The notes under the pieces are model-generated. The model saw only the letters and a program-made list of their open reading frames with translations. It did no database searches and had not been told where the DNA came from. DNA of 64,000 bases from Trebonia sp963734665 (lineage in GTDB: Bacteria > Actinomycetota > Actinomycetes > Streptosporangiales > Streptosporangiaceae). Shown here piece by piece: positions 25,777-37,282 of this stretch. Position 1 is the stretch's first letter; each line of letters starts with the position of its first letter. A program made the translations under genes and the position numbers. The stretch is from assembly GCA_963734665.1 (NCBI GenBank), contig CAVTIR010000002.1:1-64000 (forward strand), written 5' to 3'.

Positions 25777-26565
25777 ATGAATACTCGTGACACCCCTTGG
25801 CCCGACGGGACCCCTTGCTGGGTCGATCTCGGCACCGGTGATATCCCGAAGGCGATCAGCTTCTACTCCAGCCAGTTCGGCTGGACCGTCTCACGCGGCG
25901 GCCCGGAGGTCGGCGGCTACTCGATGGCCCAGCTCGACGGCAGGAACGCCGCGGGCATCGGCCCGATCATGGGCCCGGCCGGCACGCCGAGCGCCTGGGC
26001 TACCTACTTCGCGTCCAGCGACGTGGAGGCCAGCGCCGCCAAGATCAAGAGCGCCGGCGGCCAACTCATGATGGAGCCGATGGACGTCATGGACGCCGGA
26101 AGGATGCTGTTCGCCGCCGACACTACCGGCGCCATCTTCGGCGTCTGGCAGGCGAGGAACCACAGCGGCGCACAGATCGCGAACGCGCCGGGTGCGTTCA
26201 CCTGGAGCGAGCACATGAGCAGCGACTTCGAAGGAGCCAAGGCGTTCTACGCGGCGGTCTTCGGCTACGAGTACGGCGACATGTCCAGCGACAGCTTCAG
26301 CTACGCCACGCTGCTCATCAACGGCCAGCAGGTCGTCGGCGGCATTGGCGCCTACCCCGGCGGCAGCGAGGACGCCCACCCGGCGTTCTGGGGGGTGTAC
26401 TTCGGCAGCGCCGACACCGACAAGTCCGTCGAACTGGCCACCAGCCACGGCGGCCGGGTGATCCGCCCGGCGGCCGACAGCCCGTACGGCCGGATGGCGA
26501 TCGTCGCCGACAACCAGGGCGCGGTCTTCAGCCTCATCTCCACCCCAGAAGACCCCAACGACTAA
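25777..26565 (+). CDS. VOC-family protein with two glyoxalase-like domains
   Basis: 262 aa. Two vicinal-oxygen-chelate modules of about 125 residues. The first begins PCWVDLGTGDIPKAISFYSS with QFGWTVSRGGPEVGGYSMAQ. The second begins FTWSEHMSSDFEGAKAFYAA with VFGYEYGDM and ends GAVFSLISTPEDPND. It is of the actinobacterial CFP32 / hydroxylase-like type. Start ATG 25777 has GGAGG at 7 nt. The gene is followed by a strong hairpin terminator. Metal-binding His/Glu positions are only partly recognisable, so enzyme activity is uncertain. Confidence 0.87.
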   Translation: MNTRDTPWPDGTPCWVDLGTGDIPKAISFYSSQFGWTVSRGGPEVGGYSMAQLDGRNAAGIGPIMGPAGTPSAWATYFASSDVEASAAKIKSAGGQLMMEPMDVMDAGRMLFAADTTGAIFGVWQARNHSGAQIANAPGAFTWSEHMSSDFEGAKAFYAAVFGYEYGDMSSDSFSYATLLINGQQVVGGIGAYPGGSEDAHPAFWGVYFGSADTDKSVELATSHGGRVIRPAADSPYGRMAIVADNQGAVFSLISTPEDPND

Positions 26566-26650
26566 CACCAAGACCAATATCCCGAACGGAAGCGTGTTCC
26601 ACTACGCCCGTTACGCGGGTCGCGGGGGCGGAGGGCACCGCCCGCGCGCA

Positions 26651-26692
26651 GCCGGTCCGCCCCTGAGAAAACCGCTCTAGGGGCGGACCGGC
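26651..26692. terminator. Bidirectional terminator between convergent genes
   Basis: Perfect 14-bp arms (GCCGGTCCGCCCCT at 26651-26664, its complement at 26679-26692) around a 14-nt loop, between the VOC gene and the convergent prpF-like gene. A second GC hairpin (CCGGGG..CCCCGG, about 26702-26718) follows. No T-run is present, as usual in high-GC actinomycetes. Confidence 0.75.
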
Positions 26693-26761
26693 AGTGCTTC
26701 CCCGGGGGACACCCCCGGACCCCCGAGCGGGTGCGATGCCCCACCGCCCCCACTTCTCTCT

Positions 26762-27829
26762 TCACCTGCCAAAAACCGTGCCGTCGAAGAGCTTGCGGGC
26801 GGTCCTCACGACGCCGGAGCGGATGACCTTTGGCGGCGTTACCTTCGTGTCTAGTTCCACCTCGACCTGCAGTGCGCCGCTTGGGTGCTCGACCGAAAGG
26901 CGGGGGCCGCCGTCTAGTGCGGCTAGGTCGTGGCCGACCGCGCCGGGGATGACGATCGCGGTGCCGACGCTGACCGCGCCGAGGACGCCGATGGACTCGT
27001 GGACCCGGACCGGGATGAACGTCCTAGTCGAGATCGTCCCGCCGTGCGCGGGCGGCGCGACCAGGGAGATCTTCGGGACGGTCGTGCCGCTGACGTCGCC
27101 TAGGCCCATTGCCTTGCCCGCTTCCAGGCGCAGTTCCTGAACGCGCTTGTTCAGCTCCTCGTCGCCCTCAAGCTCGGCGATCGACTCGTAGCCGGTCTTG
27201 CCGAAGCTGGCTGCGGGCACGACTACGACCGGCATCCCGTTGTCGACACAGGTGACCGTGATGCCGCCGAAGGTGTCGGTGACATTCCCCGTCGGGAACA
27301 CGCTCGCTCCCGCTCCGGAGTCCTCGAAGTCGAGCACGACGGCCGCCGCCGTGCCCGGCACGCCGTCGATGGCTGTGTCGCCGTCGTAGCGGGGTCGGCC
27401 GTCCGGGGTCTGGATGGTGGCGGTCACGATCCCGTTGGTGTTGACCATCCGGATCCGGACCTTCGTCTCGTCGCCCGTGGGGGCGACGAGGCCGCGCTCG
27501 ACCGCGAACGGCCCGATCCCGGCCAGGATGTTCCCGCAGTTCTGCTTGTCGGTGACGATCGGCTTGTCGACCATGACCTGCAGGAACAGGTAGTCGACGT
27601 CGATGCCGGGCAGCGCGGACGTGGAGACGACCGCGACCTTGGAGGTCAGCGGGTGCGCCCCGCCGACGCCGTCGATCTGCCGGGGGTCCGGCGACCCCAT
27701 GACCCGCAGCAGCAGGTCATCCCGCTCGGCGACGCCGCCCGGCAGGTCGTCCGCGAGGAAATACAGCCCCTTGGACGTCCCGCCCCGCATCTGCATCGCC
27801 CGAACACCATCAAAGCGGACATCACTCAT
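26762..27829 (-). CDS. PrpF / 4-oxalomesaconate tautomerase (GalD)-family isomerase
   Basis: 355 aa. PrpF-family marks: AMQMRGGTSKGLYFLADDLP at the N-terminus, GSPDPRQIDGVGGAHPLTSK, and DKQNCGNILAGIGPFAVERG with the conserved cysteine of the diaminopimelate-epimerase-like fold. It continues with VCVDNGMPVVV-type (VTCVDNGMPVVVVPA). Members isomerise methylaconitate or 4-oxalomesaconate. The neighbouring HMG/CHA-type aldolase points to the second role (gallate/protocatechuate 4,5-cleavage). AAGGAG sits 6 nt before the ATG at 27829. Third gene of the gntR operon. Confidence 0.87.
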   Translation of the reverse strand: MSDVRFDGVRAMQMRGGTSKGLYFLADDLPGGVAERDDLLLRVMGSPDPRQIDGVGGAHPLTSKVAVVSTSALPGIDVDYLFLQVMVDKPIVTDKQNCGNILAGIGPFAVERGLVAPTGDETKVRIRMVNTNGIVTATIQTPDGRPRYDGDTAIDGVPGTAAAVVLDFEDSGAGASVFPTGNVTDTFGGITVTCVDNGMPVVVVPAASFGKTGYESIAELEGDEELNKRVQELRLEAGKAMGLGDVSGTTVPKISLVAPPAHGGTISTRTFIPVRVHESIGVLGAVSVGTAIVIPGAVGHDLAALDGGPRLSVEHPSGALQVEVELDTKVTPPKVIRSGVVRTARKLFDGTVFGR

Positions 27830-27961
27830 GGCCGTCTCCTTAAAACCTTCCGCGTAACCGGCCGCAGGCCCGCGTCTTATACGGCCGATGGCGAACTCGC
27901 CCTGCGGAGCGCGTGACCTTGGACGTGGAACACGCCTCCGTTCTGGATGATGGTTTTGTTG

Positions 27962-28669
27962 CTAGTTTCCTTCGCCTGCTCGCTGCACGTACTCGGCGTA
28001 GGTGATGTAGTCGACGCCGCCCAGCTTCGGGCGCAGGCCGTACATGTCGAGGCCGAGGACCCCGTCAGCGAGCTGCTTGCGGTTGGCGGCCTCCTTGGCG
28101 GTCCGGGCCTCGGACGCGGTGACCGCCTTGGCGACGTCGAGGCGCGGCACGACGCACACGCCGTCGTCGTCGGCGACGATCGCGTCGCCCGGCCGGATGA
28201 GCTGGCCGCCGAGCGACACCGGCACGTTCACCGAGCCGGGCGTCTCCTTCACCGTGCCCTGCGCCGAGACGTGCGCGGTCCACGCGGGGAAGCCCATGTC
28301 GCGCAGCTCCTGGGTGTCGCGCAGGCCGGCGCCCATGATCAGGCCGCGGACGCCCCGGCTGACGAGGGAGGTCGCGAGCAGCTCGCCGAACCCGCCGTCG
28401 CTGTTCGGCGACGCCGTGGTGATGACGATGATGTCGCCTGGCTTGGCCTGGTCCACGGCGGCGTGGATCATCAGGTTGTCGCCCGGCCAGCACAGCACGG
28501 TGAGCGCGACGCCCGCGATGCGGGTGCCCTGCTGGTTGGGCCGGATCTCGGGGCCAAGGTAGCCGTTGCGGCCGATCGCCTCGTGCACGGTGGCGACGCC
28601 GTACTCGGCGAGCTTGTCGACTTCGGCCAGGTCGGCGCGCGGCGGGTCAGTGACGATGACGTTAAGCAT
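27962..28669 (-). CDS. 4-carboxy-4-hydroxy-2-oxoadipate (CHA/HMG) aldolase / oxaloacetate decarboxylase family (LigK/GalC)
   Basis: 235 aa of the RraA-like aldolase family. It has YGVATVHEAIGRNGYLGPEI, then GVALTVLCWPGDNLMIHAAV, GDIIVITT, GELLATSLVSRGVRGLIMGA and GLRDTQELRDMGFPAW with the conserved R-D pair that contacts substrate and Mg. SVNVPVSLGGQLIRPGDAIV and ADDDGVCVVP follow. It would split CHA to pyruvate and oxaloacetate, the last step of the 4,5-cleavage pathway. AAGGAG precedes the ATG at 28669 by about 11 nt. Second gene of the operon. Confidence 0.9.
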   Translation of the reverse strand: MLNVIVTDPPRADLAEVDKLAEYGVATVHEAIGRNGYLGPEIRPNQQGTRIAGVALTVLCWPGDNLMIHAAVDQAKPGDIIVITTASPNSDGGFGELLATSLVSRGVRGLIMGAGLRDTQELRDMGFPAWTAHVSAQGTVKETPGSVNVPVSLGGQLIRPGDAIVADDDGVCVVPRLDVAKAVTASEARTAKEAANRKQLADGVLGLDMYGLRPKLGGVDYITYAEYVQRAGEGN

Positions 28670-28742
28670 CGGTAGTCAGGCTCCTTTTATACGGAAATTT
28701 CGTGATCGGAAGCGGTGTGAACCCTGTTTTTTGTCCTAGAGA

Positions 28743-29459
28743 TCATGGTTTCACCAGGTCGGCTCCATCAAAGGAACAGGGTTCATCCGCCCGCAGCGCC
28801 TCGATGACGCTGGCCAGGTGGGCGCGGACGGCGCGGTCGGCGTCCTCGGGTCGCCGGCCGGCGACAGCGCTGAGGATGGCCAGGTGCTCGCCGAGCGAGA
28901 CCTCTGGCCGGCCGGGCCGCAGCGCGAGCTGGAACTGGTGCCGGACGAGCTGGCCGTGCAGGCGCTCGAGCAGGCCGACCGCGACGGTCTGCCCGGAGAT
29001 GACCCCGACCCGGCGGTGCAGCTCCCGGTTGAGCGCGGAGTACTTCAGGGGATTTACGTCGGCGACCGAGCGCTTGAGGCTCTCGCCGAGCTCGCCCAGC
29101 TGGGCGGCCTCGTCGTCGGTGATCCGCTCCGCGGCCTTCACCGCGCAGAGCGCCTCCAGGGCCATGCGGCACTCGGTGATCGCGACGGCTTCCTCGGTGG
29201 AGACGACCCGCACGCGCGCCCCCCGGTTGGGGACCCGTTCGACAAGTCCCTCGGCGGTCAGGTCAAGCAGCGCGGCCCGCAGCGACTGCCGCGTCACCCC
29301 GAGCGTCCCCGCGAGGTCCTCCTCGACAAGCCGCTGACCAGGCGCGAGGTCCCCGCTGAGTATGGCTTGCCGGAGCGAGGCGAAGGCCTGGGCCCGCGCT
29401 GCCTCCCCCGCCCGTGGGCCACCCGGCGCTCCTGCTGCCATGCTCCCGACGCTACGCAC
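28743..29459 (-). CDS. GntR-family transcriptional regulator with FCD domain
   Basis: 238 aa from GTG 29459 (GAAGG upstream; ATG 29441 is the alternative). N-terminal winged helix: ASLRQAILSGDLAPGQRLVE, then EDLAGTLGVTRQSLRAALLD and GLVERVPNRGARVR. The C-terminal all-helical FCD ligand-binding domain has the acidic/His pattern (ALNRELHRRVGVISG ... EHLAILSAVAGR). It heads an operon with the aldolase and isomerase genes. A double palindrome upstream fits autoregulation. The inducer is likely an intermediate of the aromatic pathway. Confidence 0.92.
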   Translation of the reverse strand: MRSVGSMAAGAPGGPRAGEAARAQAFASLRQAILSGDLAPGQRLVEEDLAGTLGVTRQSLRAALLDLTAEGLVERVPNRGARVRVVSTEEAVAITECRMALEALCAVKAAERITDDEAAQLGELGESLKRSVADVNPLKYSALNRELHRRVGVISGQTVAVGLLERLHGQLVRHQFQLALRPGRPEVSLGEHLAILSAVAGRRPEDADRAVRAHLASVIEALRADEPCSFDGADLVKP

Positions 29460-29466
29460 CTTCGCT

Positions 29467-29509
29467 GCGGATTGTCAACAATCGACCGGTGGCATTGTTG
29501 ACAATCCGC
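29467..29509. promoter_or_regulatory. Double operator for the GntR regulator
   Basis: Two copies of ATTGTCAACAAT / ATTGTTGACAAT, each itself an ATTGT-N2-ACAAT palindrome of FCD-GntR type, are placed as perfect 16-bp inverted arms (29467-29482 and 29494-29509) with an 11-bp spacer. Site centres are 23 bp apart, about two helical turns. It starts 8 bp upstream of the gntR start. Confidence 0.85.
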
Positions 29510-29789
29510 TACGGGGAACGGCGCGTCTTGGTGGCTGAGCAGCACTTTCCACCGGGTGGTTACCGTTCGGTAATGTTGCGTTCCCCGGCTGAGGCTGCAT
29601 ACTTGGAGGCATTATGTTACTTGCCGGGAAGATTTTCCGTTACGTTCCGCAGCCTGTCATCCCGATCGCGTCGCTACCTCCCCGGTCGCCCAGGCGGGCC
29701 AGCGTGCCCAGTCCTGTCTGACGACCGCGATCGAGCACCAGAGAAACGAGTGGGTCCCGGCATGAACGCACGACGGGAAGCATGACCTC
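29510..29789. other. Intergenic region with a doubtful small ORF
   Basis: Between the GntR operator and the GNAT gene. A 35-codon frame at 29614-29721 (plus strand) starts with ATG after GGAGG and has a TTA second codon. It is followed by basic, unrecognisable sequence and could be a leader peptide or chance. Nothing else is seen. Confidence 0.3.
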
Positions 29790-30923
29790 ATGGGCTGGTG
29801 TACCACCTCAGACCTGGACCGGTTCGCCGCGGCGGCGGGCGGCTACCTGAGGTTCAGGGCGGCCGAGAACACCCTGCTGCTATCCGCCGTGCAGGCCGCC
29901 CGGTCCGGGTCGCGCCTGCGCGTGACCGGTCGGCAGCCATCGGCGGCAGGTCCCGGATTGCTGTTCGGCTGGTGGGAGCCCCCGGACGGAGGCGACCCGC
30001 GCGGCGCGTTCGTGCACGATCCCGCGGCGCCGCTGCTGATCTCCGGCCGGGTACCTGAGATGGCCACCTCGCTCGCCGCTACCCTCGCGAAGATGGGCAG
30101 GCAGGTGTCCGGCGTCGATGCGCCGACCGAGACAGCGGACGCGTTCGCCGCCGCGTGGAGCCAGCGGGCAGGCACGACCGTCAGGGCGCACAGGAGCTGC
30201 CGCGTCTACCGGCTGACGGTCGTCCCGCGGGGAACGCCGCAGGGCATGCCGGTGCTACCGGGAACAGGCGCCTGGCCGCCCGAGCTACCCGGCCAGCCCG
30301 GCGGGCTCCGCGTCGCGACAGCCGAAGACCGGGCACTGCTCGCCGACTGGCTCACGGCGTTCGCGACCGAGGCGGCCGAGCGGATCGGCTCGCCGTCCGA
30401 CATGGCCGCCGACCTGATCAGCTACGGCGGCGCCGTCTTCTGGGAGATCCCGCAGAAGTCGAGCCGATTCTCCGGCGCCCCTCACCTCCTGGCGATCCCG
30501 CAGCAGCGGGACCTCGCCCAGCTCGGGGAACCCGCTCGCCAGCCGGTGGCGCTCGCGACCCTGACCCGTCCGGTCGCCGGAACCGTCCGGATCAGCATGG
30601 TCTACACCCCGCCGGAACGCCGTCGCAGCGGCTACGCCGTCGCGGTGACGCAGGCCGTCAGCCGCGCCATCCTGGCGGGTGCCTGGCCAGCCGGCGTGCT
30701 CGGCGCCGCGTCAGCGCGCGGCTGCGTCCGCGAGGTCGTGATGATCACCGACAAGAACCGCCCGGACCACTGGGGCGGCCGGTTCGGCTACCAGTTGGTC
30801 AGCGAGCGCGCGGTGCTCCGTTTCGGCCCGGCGACCGGCCCGATCCCGCGAACGCAGTCGACCAACTCGATGCCACGCCTGCCCACCGGCCCGCTGCCCC
30901 GGCTGCCCCGGCTGCGCGGCTAA
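29790..30923 (+). CDS. GNAT-family N-acetyltransferase
   Basis: 377 aa. The C-terminal half carries the acetyl-CoA-binding core: VRISMVYTPPERRRSGYAVA (motif A, with the R/Q-x-x-G-x-G/A-like ERRRSGYA loop) and ending VVMITDKNRPDHWGGRFGYQ (motif B). The N-terminal half, about 150 residues, is a degenerate GNAT-like domain (ENTLLLSAVQA; GLLFGWWEPPDG). This two-domain shape with a Pro-rich tail is common in actinobacteria. Substrate unknown. It converges on valS, 24 bp apart. Confidence 0.8.
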   Translation: MGWCTTSDLDRFAAAAGGYLRFRAAENTLLLSAVQAARSGSRLRVTGRQPSAAGPGLLFGWWEPPDGGDPRGAFVHDPAAPLLISGRVPEMATSLAATLAKMGRQVSGVDAPTETADAFAAAWSQRAGTTVRAHRSCRVYRLTVVPRGTPQGMPVLPGTGAWPPELPGQPGGLRVATAEDRALLADWLTAFATEAAERIGSPSDMAADLISYGGAVFWEIPQKSSRFSGAPHLLAIPQQRDLAQLGEPARQPVALATLTRPVAGTVRISMVYTPPERRRSGYAVAVTQAVSRAILAGAWPAGVLGAASARGCVREVVMITDKNRPDHWGGRFGYQLVSERAVLRFGPATGPIPRTQSTNSMPRLPTGPLPRLPRLRG

Positions 30924-30947
30924 CAGCCGCGCGAGGCCAGGCAAGGT

Positions 30948-33491
30948 TCAGGACGAGACCGCCTCCGCCAGGGTGACCTCCGTCGAGAGCTCTGGCGCGT
31001 ACCCGATCGAGAAGTCGGCGATGTTCCCCGCAGCCATCAGGTCGGCGCCGCTGGCAGTCACGATCGCCGGGTCGGGCCCCAGCACGACCACCCGCGCGGC
31101 CTCGGCCCGCATGGAGAGCTTCGCCGTCGACTTGGCCTTCCGCACCTGCCCGAGCACGTCCGCCGCCACCGTGAGCACCGCAGGATCGCCGACCTCGGAA
31201 GCGGGCAAGGCGGACGGCCAGGCCGCAGAGTGCACCGACCCCTCCTGCCACCACGACCACACCTCTTCGGTCACGAACGGCATGAACGGCGCGAACAGCC
31301 GCAATAGCACGGACAGTGCGAGACGCAGTGCCCCCCGCGCCGACGCCCCGCCCGCGCCCGCCTCGTCGTACGCCCGCGCCTTCACGAGCTCGAGGTAGTC
31401 GTCGCAGAACCTCCAGAAGAACCGCTCGGTCGCCTCAAGCGCCTCCGTGTGGTCGTATGCGTCAAGACAGGCAGAAGCCTCTCGCGCCACGCCGTCAAGC
31501 GCGGCGAGCAGCGACCGGTCCACCGGTGACGTCACCGGCCCGACGGGCCCGTCAAGCGACAGCACGAACTTCGACGCGTTGAGGATCTTGATCGCCAGCC
31601 GCCGCCCTACCTTGAGCTGCCCCGGGTCGAACGCGATGTCCACCCCGTACCGCCCGTTGGCCGCCCAGTACCGCACGGCATCAGACCCGTATTGCGCGAG
31701 CAGGTCGGTCGGGACGACCACCTTGCCCTTGGACTTGGACATCTTCTTCCTGTCCGGGTCCAGGATCCACCCGGAGATCGCGGCATCCGACCAGGGCAGC
31801 GACCCGAACTCCAGGTGCGACCGCGTCACCGTGGCGAACAGCCACGTCCTGATGATCTCGTGTGACTGCGCCCGCAGGTCCATCGGGAACACCCGCGCGA
31901 ACAGGTCAGGATCGGTGCCCCAGCGCCCGGCGATCTGCGGCGCCAGCGACGAGGTCGCCCACGTGTCCATCACGTCAGGGTCGCCGATGAACCCGCCGGG
32001 CATCCCGCGCTGCGACTCGTCGTACCCGGGAGCCGGCTCGGCGACCGAGTCGACGGGCAGCAGGTCCTCCGATCGCGGCACGATCGGGGCGGAGTACACC
32101 GGCTCACCAGCGGCGTTCAGCGGGTACCACACGGGGAACGGCACGCCGAAGAACCGCTGCCGCGAGATCAGCCAGTCGCCGGCCAGGCCGGCGACCCAGT
32201 TCTCGTACCGCACCCGCATGTGTGCGGGATGCCAGGTCAGCTCCCGGCCCCGGTCAAGTAGTTCCGAACGGATGCGGGCATCTCGCCCCCCGTTCCGTAT
32301 GTACCACTGACCCGAGGTGACGATCTCGAGTGGCTTGTCGCCCCGCTCGTAGAACTTCACCGGCCGGGTGACCGGCCGCGGCTCCCCGTCGAGGTCGCCG
32401 CTCGACCGCAGCAGCTCGACCATCCTCGCCCGCGCCGAGAAAACGGTCTTCCCCGCCAGCTCGTCATACGGCGAGGCGGGCACCCCGGCCGGCGGGTCGG
32501 CGAGCAGCCGGCCGTTCCGCCCGATGATCGCCCGGGTGGGCAGGTCGAGCTCCCGCCACCAGGTCACGTCGGTCAGGTCGCCGAAGGTGCACACCATAGC
32601 GATGCCCGACCCCTTGTCCGGCTCGGCGAGCGGGTGCGGGTAGACGGGCACCTCAACGCCGAACACGGGCGTCGCCACGGTGCCGCCGAAAAGCCCCTGG
32701 TAACGCGGGTCGGCCGGGTGCGCGACCAGGGCGACGCAGGCGGGCAGCAGCTCAGGCCGCGTCGTCTCGATCCACACCGGGGAACCGTCAGGCGCGTGGA
32801 AGGAGATCCGGTGGAACGCGCCGGCGTAGTCGCGGTCCTCAAGCTCCGCCTGGGCGACCGCGGTCTGGAACGTGACGTCCCACAGCGTCGGCGCCTCGGC
32901 CCGGTAGGCCTCACCGCGGGCGAGGTTCCGCAGGAACGCCCGCTGCGACACCCGCCGCGTGTCCGCGCTGATCGTCGTGTAGAGCAGCGACCAGTCCACG
33001 GAAAGCCCGACGCGCCGCCACGTCTCCTCGAAGGCGCGCTCGTCGATCGCGGTGAGCTGCTCGCACAGCTCGATGAAGTTGCGCCGGGAGACCGGCAACT
33101 CGACCTTGCCCGGCTTCTCCGGCGGCACAAACGACGGGTCGTACACCGCCGTCGGGTCACAGCGCACGCCGTAGACGTTCTGCACCCGCCGCTCGGTGGG
33201 CAGCCCGTTGTCGTCCCAGCCGAGAGGGTAGAAGACCGCCTTGCCGGTCATCCGGCGGTGCCGGGCGATGATGTCCGTGTGCGTATAGGAGAACACGTGC
33301 CCGATGTGCAGTGACCCGGACACGGTGGGCGGCGGGGTATCGATCGCGTACACCTCGGACCGCGGCCGGGACCGGTCGAACCGGTATACCTGATCGGCCT
33401 CCCAGCGTACGCTCCATACCGCCTCAAGTCCGTCGAGAGCGGGCTTGTCGGGCACGGCGGCAGTGCGCGGCTGCTGGTAGGCATCAGTCAT
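30948..33491 (-). CDS. valS: Valine--tRNA ligase, archaeal-like type
   Basis: 847 aa class I synthetase. HIGH motif is in PPPTVSGSLHIGHVFSYTHT and KMSKS is in DRKKMSKSKGKVVVPTDLLA. The CP1 editing domain (AGAFHRISFHAPDG ... IETTRPELLPACVALVAHP) is complete. The C-terminal anticodon domain ends without the coiled-coil arm of usual bacterial ValRS. It also has the RRVQNVYGVRCDP and NFIELCEQLTAIDERAFEETW segments typical of the archaeal/actinobacterial form. It attaches valine to tRNA-Val. No T-box leader is seen in the 100 bp upstream, which are shared with divergent tex. Whether a second ValRS exists cannot be told here. Confidence 0.95.
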   Translation of the reverse strand: MTDAYQQPRTAAVPDKPALDGLEAVWSVRWEADQVYRFDRSRPRSEVYAIDTPPPTVSGSLHIGHVFSYTHTDIIARHRRMTGKAVFYPLGWDDNGLPTERRVQNVYGVRCDPTAVYDPSFVPPEKPGKVELPVSRRNFIELCEQLTAIDERAFEETWRRVGLSVDWSLLYTTISADTRRVSQRAFLRNLARGEAYRAEAPTLWDVTFQTAVAQAELEDRDYAGAFHRISFHAPDGSPVWIETTRPELLPACVALVAHPADPRYQGLFGGTVATPVFGVEVPVYPHPLAEPDKGSGIAMVCTFGDLTDVTWWRELDLPTRAIIGRNGRLLADPPAGVPASPYDELAGKTVFSARARMVELLRSSGDLDGEPRPVTRPVKFYERGDKPLEIVTSGQWYIRNGGRDARIRSELLDRGRELTWHPAHMRVRYENWVAGLAGDWLISRQRFFGVPFPVWYPLNAAGEPVYSAPIVPRSEDLLPVDSVAEPAPGYDESQRGMPGGFIGDPDVMDTWATSSLAPQIAGRWGTDPDLFARVFPMDLRAQSHEIIRTWLFATVTRSHLEFGSLPWSDAAISGWILDPDRKKMSKSKGKVVVPTDLLAQYGSDAVRYWAANGRYGVDIAFDPGQLKVGRRLAIKILNASKFVLSLDGPVGPVTSPVDRSLLAALDGVAREASACLDAYDHTEALEATERFFWRFCDDYLELVKARAYDEAGAGGASARGALRLALSVLLRLFAPFMPFVTEEVWSWWQEGSVHSAAWPSALPASEVGDPAVLTVAADVLGQVRKAKSTAKLSMRAEAARVVVLGPDPAIVTASGADLMAAGNIADFSIGYAPELSTEVTLAEAVSS

Positions 33492-33593
33492 GTACCAACT
33501 GTACTGAGCGCCGGGGGACCTCCCCTCATTGTTTACCGCGGCCCGCTAGTCTCGACAGGAGTACCTCGAACGCCAGGAAGGCCCTACTCGATC

Positions 33594-36500
<2,907 letters not shown>

Positions 36501-36627
36501 TGACGGTTGACATCACAGGTATGGAGATCAATACAGCACTTCGCGCTGACCTGCACCTTTAACGCGCTGTGCCCACCAGTGATGGCGCGTGCGGCTCAGA
36601 TGCGCCGCCTTGTCAGCGCACGGGACA

Positions 36628-36676
36628 GATAGTGGATCGTTGAGTACGCCATGGCCGTACTCAACGATCCACTATC
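36628..36676. repeat. Palindromic element, 21-bp perfect arms (dispersed repeat family, copy 1)
   Basis: Arms 36628-36648 and 36656-36676 around a 7-nt loop, with core GTGGATCGTT. It differs from the copy at 61830 by substitutions that are matched in both arms. It sits between tex and the next gene. Confidence 0.88.
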
Positions 36677-36724
36677 AGCGGAGCCGCGCTCGTCGTCGGC
36701 CCGCAGGCGCGGTTGAATAGCCCT

Positions 36725-37174
36725 GTGGCTAACATCGAGGACTTCAGGAAGCTGGTCGCGGGGGACCACGGGCTCGTGACCGTGTCGGCGCTCCGGGACA
36801 ACGGGACAATATCGTCGTCGGTGGTGAACGCGGGCGTGCTCCCGCATCCGCTCACCGGCGAGACCGTGGTCGGCATGGTCGTGCGGGGCGGCACGAGGAA
36901 GCTCGCCAACTGGCGCGACCGGCCGTACGCGAACGTCGTCATCAGGTCGGGATGGCAGTGGGCGGCGGCTGAGGGTCGCGTCGACCTCATCGGCCCCGAT
37001 GACCCGCAAGAAGGCATCGACGGCGAGCGCCTGCGCCTGCTGATCCGCGAGATCTTCACCGCGGCGGGCGGCACCCACGACGACTTCGGCACCTTCGACC
37101 GGGTAATGCGCGAAGAGCGCCGCACCGCGGTCTTCGTCCACCCGGACCGCATCTACGCCAACCCCGGCCAGTAG
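36725..37174 (+). CDS. F420/FMN-dependent oxidoreductase of the PNPOx-like (TIGR03618) family
   Basis: About 149 aa (GTG 36725; a TTG at 36713 is possible; neither has a strong site). Split-barrel flavin/F420-binding fold: DFRKLVAGDHGLVTVSALRD, then NAGVLPHPLTGETVVGMVVR, RKLANWRDRPYANVVIRSGW (the R-x-x-N...P motif that follows the cofactor site), and VEGRVDLI-type AAAEGRVDLIGPDD. The C-terminus reads RRTAVFVHPDRIYANPGQ. Close to the Rv1155-like F420 enzymes, which fits an actinomycete. Substrate unknown. Confidence 0.8.
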   Translation: MANIEDFRKLVAGDHGLVTVSALRDNGTISSSVVNAGVLPHPLTGETVVGMVVRGGTRKLANWRDRPYANVVIRSGWQWAAAEGRVDLIGPDDPQEGIDGERLRLLIREIFTAAGGTHDDFGTFDRVMREERRTAVFVHPDRIYANPGQ

Positions 37175-37282
37175 CGACCAAGTTCCGTCCCCGCCGGCGA
37201 ACAGCGCCTCCCAGGGTGGGGATCACAGGCCGGGTCGGGTGCCGGGACGCGGCGCCCGCGCCGCGCCGCTAGCATCGGTAAC

